Assembly: GCA_027030295.1 (NCBI GenBank)
Contig: JALVFB010000145.1
Coordinates: 1-11,633 of the forward strand
Direction of reading: 5' to 3'
Length of the DNA stretch: 11,633 nucleotides
Source: Hyphomicrobiales bacterium
Lineage (GTDB): Bacteria; Pseudomonadota; Alphaproteobacteria; Rhizobiales; Aestuariivirgaceae
The translations under genes were made by a program, and so were the position numbers. Shown piece by piece: positions 6,439-11,633 of this stretch (the first letter of the stretch is position 1; each line of letters starts with the position of its first letter). The notes beneath the pieces were generated by a model. The model was not told the DNA's origin. It was given only the letters and a program-made list of their open reading frames with translations, and did not search any database.

Positions 6439-8289
6439 ATGATGGAACGACCAGGGAAATTGCGGGTGGACAGGCCGGTTGGCCGACGGGTGTTCCTTCT
6501 CGTGTGGGCGGGGTTGGGACTGCTGGTGGCCGCCGTGGCTTCGCTGGTCGCCGACGTCGCGTGGCCGGGAATGGTCTGGCCACGGATCGTGGCGCTGGGA
6601 TCGCTGGGACTGGCGCTGCCGTCGTGGGGCATGGCCTGGCGCATCGTGCGGCGGCGGCTGCGCGATCATGCGCGGATGCTGGCCCGTCTGCGCGCTTCCG
6701 AGCGGCGGGCGGTGCGCGAGGCGGCGGCGCGCCATCGGCTGCTGGCGGCGGTGAGTCACGAGTTGCGCACGCCGCTGCACGGACTGCTGGGCACGCTGGC
6801 ACTGTTGCGCGGCACGCCACTGAACGCGGAACAGCAAAACCATCTGCAGACGCTGGACGTTTCGGCCCGCATGCTGCTGTCCATGGTGGAAGAGCTGCTG
6901 GAACAGGCGCGACTGGAAGGCACCGGTGAAAGCGCGCTGGAGAACCGGCCCTTCGACCCGGCGCGGCTGGTGGAGGAGGTGTGCGAGCTGCTGGCCCCGC
7001 GAGCGCACGCGCGTGGGCTGGAAGTCGCCACTTTCGTGGCGCCGCAGGTGCGCGGGCGGTATGTGGGCGACGCCTTGCGGTTGAAACAGGTGCTGCTGAA
7101 CCTGCTGGGCAATGCCGTGAAGTTTACCACGCAAGGCGGGGTGTTGGTGCGCCTGGAAAAGGCGGAAAAGGGACTGCGGTTCGAGGTGGAAGACACCGGC
7201 CCCGGCGTGCCGCCGGCGCTGGAGCAGCGCCTGTTCGACGCCTTCGTGCGCGACGAAAGTGGCGATGTGGCGCGCGAGGGCGGGGCCGGGCTGGGGCTGG
7301 CCATTTCGCAACGGCTGGTGCGGCGCATGGGTGGCAGGCTGGCCCTGGACAATCGTCCGGGACGGGGCGCGCGGTTTCATTTCACCCTGCCGTTGCGGCC
7401 GGTGGCCGAAGACGTTCCGGAAACGGACATGCCTTCCCGGAGCGCCGCTCGCGTGCTGTTGCTGGCTCCCGAGGGGCCGGTGCGGCAGGCCCTGGCCGAT
7501 CTGGCCGCCGCCTGTGGTGCGGAAGTGCATCTGGCGCGGGACGCGGTGCGGCATCTGCCGGAAAACACCGATGTGATCGTGGATGCGCGGCTGGAGCATC
7601 TGTTGCCGGCGCTGCTGGCGCGGTCGGCGCGCGCGAGGGTGCTGCGGGTGTGGCTGTTGCTACGGCCGGAAGACCGCATTCGCCTGCACGACTGGCTGAA
7701 CGATCCGCGGCTGAGCGGATACCTGTTGCGGCCGGTGCGGCGACGGACTTTCCTGAAGCTGTTGTCCGGCGAGGCGCTGGAGCGGATGGCCGAACACTCC
7801 GTGCGACGTCTGCGCGCACTGGCTCGCTCCGCCCGCTCGGCGGCGCAGGAAACGCGGCCGCTGGTGGTGCTGGCGGAGGATGATCCGGTGAGCGCGAAAG
7901 TGGCGCGGGCCCTGCTGGAACGCATGGGCTGCCGGGTGGCGCATGTGGCCGACGGCGTCGCGCTGGTGCGCATGGTGGAAGGGATGCTGGAGCGGCCGGA
8001 ACGGGAGCGCCCCGTCTGCGCGCTGGTGGACGTGCACATGCCGGACCTGGACGGGATCGAGGCCGCGCAGGCCATTCGCCGGCTGGAAGCAGACCGCGCC
8101 GCCTCTCGCATGCCCATCCTGGCGCTTTCGGGCGGCGGCGCGGAAGAACGCGGCCGTTGTCTGGCCGCGGGCATGGATGGTTTCTTGCGCAAGCCGGTGG
8201 AGCCGGAGGCGTTGCGCGCCGCACTGGCCCCGTATCTGGCACGGGCGGAAAGCGGCTCGGTCACGTCGAAGGGCACATGTGGGCGGTGA
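6439..8289 (+). CDS. Orphan hybrid histidine kinase with a pseudo-receiver and an intact receiver
   Basis: Membrane-bound hybrid sensor kinase of 616 residues, counted from the ATG at 6439. Two hydrophobic helices (about 18-40 and 49-66) are joined by a loop of only about 8 residues, so there is no periplasmic sensor domain. HisKA follows with H107 in SHELRTPLHGLLG, then HATPase with N225, DTGPGVP from D252 and GAGLGLAI. The first receiver-like domain (about 335-445) is degenerate: the usual acidic pair is replaced in LLLAPEG, and the conserved KP is RP in YLLRPV, although D382 stands where the phospho-acceptor would be. The C-terminal receiver (about 475-605) is intact, with EDD near its start, D531 in ALVDVHMPDLDG and K in LRKPV. 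No HPt protein or output regulator is next to it. The start is uncertain: ATG at 6442, TTG at 6418 and GTG at 6466 are also in frame, and no clear Shine-Dalgarno sequence decides. The substrate and signal are unknown. Confidence 0.88.
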   Translation: MMERPGKLRVDRPVGRRVFLLVWAGLGLLVAAVASLVADVAWPGMVWPRIVALGSLGLALPSWGMAWRIVRRRLRDHARMLARLRASERRAVREAAARHRLLAAVSHELRTPLHGLLGTLALLRGTPLNAEQQNHLQTLDVSARMLLSMVEELLEQARLEGTGESALENRPFDPARLVEEVCELLAPRAHARGLEVATFVAPQVRGRYVGDALRLKQVLLNLLGNAVKFTTQGGVLVRLEKAEKGLRFEVEDTGPGVPPALEQRLFDAFVRDESGDVAREGGAGLGLAISQRLVRRMGGRLALDNRPGRGARFHFTLPLRPVAEDVPETDMPSRSAARVLLLAPEGPVRQALADLAAACGAEVHLARDAVRHLPENTDVIVDARLEHLLPALLARSARARVLRVWLLLRPEDRIRLHDWLNDPRLSGYLLRPVRRRTFLKLLSGEALERMAEHSVRRLRALARSARSAAQETRPLVVLAEDDPVSAKVARALLERMGCRVAHVADGVALVRMVEGMLERPERERPVCALVDVHMPDLDGIEAAQAIRRLEADRAASRMPILALSGGGAEERGRCLAAGMDGFLRKPVEPEALRAALAPYLARAESGSVTSKGTCGR

Positions 8290-8306
8290 TGGGCGCCCGC
8301 GCCTGC

Positions 8307-8364
8307 GGGGCGGTGGGTGGTTCTTTATGCATAACGGTATCAGACATTGCGCAGATTGGCATCA
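8307..8364 (-). repeat. Partial copy of the MITE/REP-like repeat in the second convergent gap
   Basis: The minus strand carries two degenerate 17-bp units, TGATGCCAATCTGCGCA (8348-8364) and TGATACCGTTATGCATA (8326-8342), starting 22 bp apart. They are followed by a segment in which 26 bp (8307-8332) are identical to the reverse complement of 3446-3471. The long internal palindrome and the opposite end of the larger copy are missing. A weak imperfect hairpin (about 8294-8312) borders the segment. The outer TGA of the first unit is the stop codon of the IalB-family gene. The copy fills most of the 72-bp gap after the hybrid kinase stop. Confidence 0.8.
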
Positions 8365-8880
8365 TTTGGCGTAGCCGCACAGAGCGTCGATCTTCTGCAG
8401 CGCCGCGGTCACGCCTTTCAGCGAATAGGTATCGGTGGACGTGGTGCCGCGGCGGGAAATGCCGCGCACGACCATGGAGCGGCCCTTCTTCATGGCGGCG
8501 ACGATGCGCCGGTCGGCGGCGGGGCTTTCCGCCCAGGCGCCATCGCCCACGGCGAACAGGGTGAACTTGCGGCCATCGATGTCCACCGTCGGCATGGACT
8601 GGGGTTTGAGGGGATAGCCCATCAGCGCGCTCACCTCCGCCCGCACCTTGTCGCCGGGACGGTGGGTGATGAGGAAATAGGCCGGATCGCGTTTGGCATT
8701 CTTGCGCGAGAGCTCCGACTTCACGGGCTGGGACACGATGTAGCAAACCGGCCCTTTTTTCGTCTTGTAATGATAAGCCGTCCAGTCGCCGAACTTGCCA
8801 GCTTCCTGCGGCTCTTGCGCCAGCGCCTGTCCATTCACAAGCACGCCGGCCAGCACCAGCCCCAATGCCATCTTGCGCAT
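8362..8880 (-). CDS. Exported IalB-family (invasion associated locus B) protein
   Basis: A small exported protein of 172 residues. It has a clear Sec signal peptide: MRK, a hydrophobic core and a likely cut after ALA at residue 21. The mature part carries family hallmarks: FGDW near its start (30-33), a Cys at 46 in GPVCYIVSQ, the stretch RRGTTSTDTYSLKG, and a second conserved Cys (C168) near the end that may pair with C46. The family is named after Bartonella IalB, a surface protein linked to red-cell invasion, but it is widespread in free-living alphaproteobacteria where its role is unclear, so virulence should not be inferred. I chose the ATG at 8880 because GGGGGGAA (8885-8892) sits just upstream. 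The ATG at 8901 would put seven residues before the signal peptide and has no properly spaced ribosome site. It follows holA by 72 bp on the same strand. Its TGA stop lies within a repeat unit. Confidence 0.85.
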   Translation of the reverse strand: MRKMALGLVLAGVLVNGQALAQEPQEAGKFGDWTAYHYKTKKGPVCYIVSQPVKSELSRKNAKRDPAYFLITHRPGDKVRAEVSALMGYPLKPQSMPTVDIDGRKFTLFAVGDGAWAESPAADRRIVAAMKKGRSMVVRGISRRGTTSTDTYSLKGVTAALQKIDALCGYAK

Positions 8881-8952
8881 GCCATTCCCCCCAGTTTCCA
8901 TTCCTGTTTCGCTCAGCCAGAGCAGTGCGGCAGGATCATGACCATCCCTCGC

Positions 8953-9996
8953 TCAGGCAGCGTGGCGACGGGCGGACTGCATGGCCAGGGACATGAAACA
9001 ACGCTCCGCCAGCGCATCCTGCAATTCCGGCATGTGTCGCGCCTGATGCATGGCCTGCCAGATGCTCTCATCCGCCCGTGCCAGCGCGTCCATGTTCCAG
9101 ATCCGCAACTGTCGCTGCATCACCGGCCGCCGCCGAAAGAAGATGGGCGGCCGGGCGCGCGCCACGGCCTGCTCGGCGCTCATGCCCTGGGCCATGGCGG
9201 CGGCCAGCTCCTTCAGGCGCGCCACGTGATTGGCCGCCGCCTGCAACATCGCCGCCGCCGGGGCGCCCTCCGCCAGCAGGGCGGCAAACAGGCGCAGACC
9301 TTCCATCATGTTTCCGGCGAAGAAGGCATCGAGCATTTCCGGCATCATGTGGGCGGAAACATCGCTGCACACCGCCCGCACGTCTTGCAGCCGCACCCGT
9401 TCCCGGCCGCGGCAATACAGCGCCAGCTTTTCCAGCTCGTTGCGCGAGGCCATGCGATCCGCGCCCAGCAGGTCGGCCAGCGCCTGCCGGGCGTCGCGAT
9501 CCACCGCAAGGCCATGGGCGGCCAGTGTTTCCTCGATGAGCCGGTGCAGGTCGCCGGCCTCGTCGGCATAGACCGGCAAGGCGGCCAGCCGTTGTTCTCT
9601 TTCGAACAGGCGCGCCAGCGCCGAATCCTTCTTCACCCCCGGGGCCTCGGCCACCACCAGCGCTTCCGCCCGCTCAAGATGCAGCGCGCCCTTCATGGCC
9701 TCGCGAAAGGCGCCGCCGGCGTTGCGCACCCGGATGACCCGCCTGCCGCCGAACATGGCGATGGACTGCATCTCGTCCAGCAATCGGCCAGGATCGTCTT
9801 TCAGGACATCCTCGTCCAGCTGCACCACGGACAACGGGTCGTCGGCCCTCGCGCCCAGAACCGCACGGGTGGCGTGATTGGCGGCCTCGCGCACGCCGCC
9901 GGCGTCGGTGCCGAAAACGAGCAGGCCAAGCACGTCTTCCGCCTGCGCCAGGCCGGCCATGAACCCCTGCTGTTGTGGCTTGCGAATCAGCACCAT
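8953..9996 (-). CDS. holA: DNA polymerase III delta subunit HolA
   Basis: Clamp-loader subunit that opens the beta sliding clamp during chromosome replication. The 347 residues match the usual family length. Visible parts: an N-terminal AAA+-like fold without a functional P-loop, as expected for delta (about 20-140, with FGGRRVIRVRNA and ALVVAEAPGVKKDSALARLF); the lid region with LGADRMASRNELEKLALY (about 190-205); and a helical C-terminal collar domain (about 215-340). The ATG at 9996 lies five bases after the lptE stop, so the two genes are very likely co-transcribed and translationally linked. The order leuS-lptE-holA is one I know from other alphaproteobacteria, which supports all three calls. 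Nothing suggests damage to the gene. Confidence 0.94.
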   Translation of the reverse strand: MVLIRKPQQQGFMAGLAQAEDVLGLLVFGTDAGGVREAANHATRAVLGARADDPLSVVQLDEDVLKDDPGRLLDEMQSIAMFGGRRVIRVRNAGGAFREAMKGALHLERAEALVVAEAPGVKKDSALARLFEREQRLAALPVYADEAGDLHRLIEETLAAHGLAVDRDARQALADLLGADRMASRNELEKLALYCRGRERVRLQDVRAVCSDVSAHMMPEMLDAFFAGNMMEGLRLFAALLAEGAPAAAMLQAAANHVARLKELAAAMAQGMSAEQAVARARPPIFFRRRPVMQRQLRIWNMDALARADESIWQAMHQARHMPELQDALAERCFMSLAMQSARRHAA

Positions 9997-10001
9997 GTCG
10001 C

Positions 10002-10517
10002 CTACCGGCCTCGTTGTTGGGCAAAGAATATCGCCAGGCGCCGCCGGATGTCTTCGGCCACCTTGCGGGCCACGGCTTTTTCGGCCTGCATGCGCGCATG
10101 TTCGCTGGCCAGGTGCTCACGGGTTACGGCATAGGCCGCATAGGCAAAGGTTTTTCCCGTGGTCAACGGCTTTTTCCCGTTTCTGGCAAGGAGGGAGTAG
10201 TCGGCCGACAATCGCAACTGCATCTGACGCAACCGGGCACCGGAGGTGGTCAACAGGTTGCGTTCTTCCATCTTGGCGGAAAGTTTCAGGACATAGGGGG
10301 CGTTGCCCAGGGAGGCCGGCGGGACATTGCGCAACAGCTCGTTGCGGACCAGTTGTGCGGTGCGTTCCGGCGTGATTTCCACATCGAAGTTGCTCAGGTC
10401 GGCGGCCGGGTTGATGGCGCCGGTATCGCCGTTGCCGCCATACATTGGCGAAAAACCGCATCCCGCCAGCAGCAGCGCCATGCCCGCGACCAGTCCCACC
10501 GCCAGGTTGTTTTTCAT
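10002..10517 (-). CDS. lptE: LPS-assembly lipoprotein LptE
   Basis: Outer-membrane lipoprotein that plugs the LptD barrel and helps place lipopolysaccharide in the outer leaflet. The 171 residues begin with a lipoprotein signal peptide ending in the lipobox LLAGC, lipidated at C20, followed by GFSPMYGG as is common in alphaproteobacterial LptE. The rest fits the family's alpha/beta fold: ELLRNV, a YVLKLS strand, a RLSADYSLL strand and a long C-terminal helix rich in Ala and Arg ending IRRRLAIFFAQQ. The start at 10517 has a GGAG-type ribosome site just upstream (within about 10519-10530). It is 23 bp after leuS and 5 bp before holA, so it sits mid-operon. Sequence conservation in this family is low, so the call rests on the lipobox, length, C-terminal pattern and gene order together. 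Confidence 0.9.
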   Translation of the reverse strand: MKNNLAVGLVAGMALLLAGCGFSPMYGGNGDTGAINPAADLSNFDVEITPERTAQLVRNELLRNVPPASLGNAPYVLKLSAKMEERNLLTTSGARLRQMQLRLSADYSLLARNGKKPLTTGKTFAYAAYAVTREHLASEHARMQAEKAVARKVAEDIRRRLAIFFAQQRGR

Positions 10518-10540
10518 GCTCCACTCCCCGTCGTCCGGCG

Positions 10541-11633
10541 TCAGACAACGATATTCACGATTCTTCCCGGTACCACGATAACACGCCTTACCGGCTTGCC
10601 GCCAATGGCGCGTTGCACCGCCTCCTGTTCCAGCGCCAGCTTCTCGATCTCCTCGCGCGGTGCATCCTTCGCCACCTCGATCTCGGCGCGGCGCTTGCCG
10701 TTCACCTGCACCGCCATCTTCACCGTGTCCTGCTTCAGCAGCGCCGGTTCCGGTTCTGGCCAGGGGGCCTGCGCCAGCAGTCCTTCATGCCCCAGCCGCT
10801 GCCAGCATTCCTCCGCCAGGTGCGGCATCATCGGCGCGAACATCCGCACCAGCAGTTCCGCCGCCTCCCCGAGGGCAAAGGCCATGTCCGGCGCTGGCGC
10901 GTCACCGGCCTTGCGCTGCGCCTCGCCCATGGCGTTCACCAGCTCGTGAATGCGGGCGATGGCGCGATTGAAGCGCAAGGCTTCGATATCCTTCGTCACC
11001 TCCGCCAGCGCCCGGTGCGCCGCCTGCCTGAGCGCCAGCGCGTCCGGGCCGACTTCGGCAGAAATGTCCGCCGGCGCCGCGATGCTCGCGATGTCGTCGA
11101 TCATGCGCCAGACGCGCTGCACGAAGCGCGCCGCGCCCTCCACGCCCGCTTCCGTCCACTCGATGTCGCGCTCCGGCGGGCTGTCGGAAAGGATGAACCA
11201 GCGCGCGGTGTCGGCGCCGTATTGCGCGACGATGGCCTCCGGGTCGATGACGTTCTTCTTCGACTTCGACATCTTCTCCACCGGCCCGGCGATGACCTTC
11301 TCGCCCGTCTCGCGGTGAAAAAGCCCATCCGCGCGGCGTTCCACCAGCGCCGGCTCCACCCATGCGCCCGACTCGGTCTTGTAGGTTTCGTGCACCACCA
11401 TGCCTTGCGTGAACAGGGCGGCGAAGGGCTCCTTCAGGTGCAGATGCCCGGTGTCCTTCATGGCGCGGGCGAAGAAGCGCGAATAGAGCAGATGCAGGAT
11501 GGCGTGTTCGATGCCGCCGATATACTGATCGACCGGCATCCAGTATTTCGCCTTGTCGAGATCCACCGGTTCCTCCGCCCGCGGCGAGCAGAAGCGGGCG
11601 TAATACCAGGAACTGTCGATGAAGGTGTCGAAG
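10541..11633 (-). CDS. leuS: Leucyl-tRNA synthetase, C-terminal part (gene runs off the window)
   Basis: Class Ia enzyme that charges tRNA(Leu). The frame stays open to the window edge with [11 protein letters not shown] read from its first codons, so only the last 363 residues or so are present. The internal GTG at 11566 is not the gene's start. Recognisable parts: the catalytic-domain segment [20 protein letters not shown]; the KMSKS signature (11261-11275) in [12 protein letters not shown]; the helical anticodon-binding domain (about 10750-11170) with [20 protein letters not shown] and [14 protein letters not shown]; and the small C-terminal domain (about 10541-10720) with [13 protein letters not shown]. 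All these are normal for bacterial LeuRS. First visible gene of the leuS-lptE-holA run. Its promoter and the editing domain lie outside the window. Confidence 0.96.
   Translation of the reverse strand, partial: FDTFIDSSWYYARFCSPRAEEPVDLDKAKYWMPVDQYIGGIEHAILHLLYSRFFARAMKDTGHLHLKEPFAALFTQGMVVHETYKTESGAWVEPALVERRADGLFHRETGEKVIAGPVEKMSKSKKNVIDPEAIVAQYGADTARWFILSDSPPERDIEWTEAGVEGAARFVQRVWRMIDDIASIAAPADISAEVGPDALALRQAAHRALAEVTKDIEALRFNRAIARIHELVNAMGEAQRKAGDAPAPDMAFALGEAAELLVRMFAPMMPHLAEECWQRLGHEGLLAQAPWPEPEPALLKQDTVKMAVQVNGKRRAEIEVAKDAPREEIEKLALEQEAVQRAIGGKPVRRVIVVPGRIVNIVV

Noticed and set aside
6295..7599. Open frame of 434 codons on the minus strand
   Set aside because: Antisense to the hybrid kinase. 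The composition (His, Gln, Pro, Arg) is that of a GC-rich shadow frame, and it crosses the divergent promoter region.
8881..8901. Upstream ATG start (8901) for the IalB-family protein
   Set aside because: The Shine-Dalgarno-like GGGGGGAA lies between the two ATGs and correctly serves the one at 8880, which also gives a normal signal peptide.
8347..10134. Open frame of 595 codons on the plus strand
   Set aside because: It lies antisense to the IalB-family gene and holA, both with clear family motifs. Its translation is His/Gln/Arg-rich, typical of the shadow frame of a GC-rich gene, with no recognisable domain.

Overview
The window is high-GC (roughly two thirds G+C by eye) chromosomal DNA with densely packed, mostly housekeeping genes. 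It almost certainly comes from an alphaproteobacterium. The best evidence is a ChvG/ChvI-type envelope two-component pair, an IalB-family secreted protein and the run leuS-lptE-holA, an order I know from alphaproteobacteria. I cannot name a genus from the sequence alone.

Layout. (1) Positions 2-3426, plus strand: a 5'-truncated membrane-anchored LytM/M23 peptidoglycan hydrolase, then hslO (Hsp33 redox chaperone), then gluQRS (glutamyl-queuosine tRNA(Asp) synthetase), whose start overlaps the hslO stop. (2) 3427-3591: a convergent gap holding a hairpin-forming, MITE/REP-like repeat. (3) 3592-6186, minus strand: chvI then chvG, response regulator and sensor kinase. A plausible sigma70-type promoter lies about 100 bp upstream of chvI. 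(4) 6187-6438: a divergent promoter region with an AT-rich island. (5) 6439-8289, plus strand: an orphan hybrid histidine kinase with two membrane segments, no recognisable sensor domain, a degenerate first receiver and an intact second receiver. (6) 8290-8361: a second convergent gap carrying a partial copy of the same repeat. (7) 8362-11633, minus strand: leuS (5' part outside the window), lptE, holA and an IalB-family exported protein.

Many of the genes bear on the cell envelope. The M23 hydrolase trims the wall, LptE helps insert LPS in the outer membrane, ChvG/ChvI senses envelope or acid stress, and the IalB protein is exported. HolA, LeuS and GluQRS are core replication and translation genes.

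The most unusual feature is the repeat. A degenerate 17-bp unit (TGATACCNNNATGCGCA-like) occurs five times in the two convergent gaps. In both gaps the leading TGA of one unit is exactly the stop codon of the minus-strand gene (chvG and the IalB gene). I see no obviously new multi-gene system. The repeat family and the pseudo-receiver hybrid kinase are the items most worth following up.
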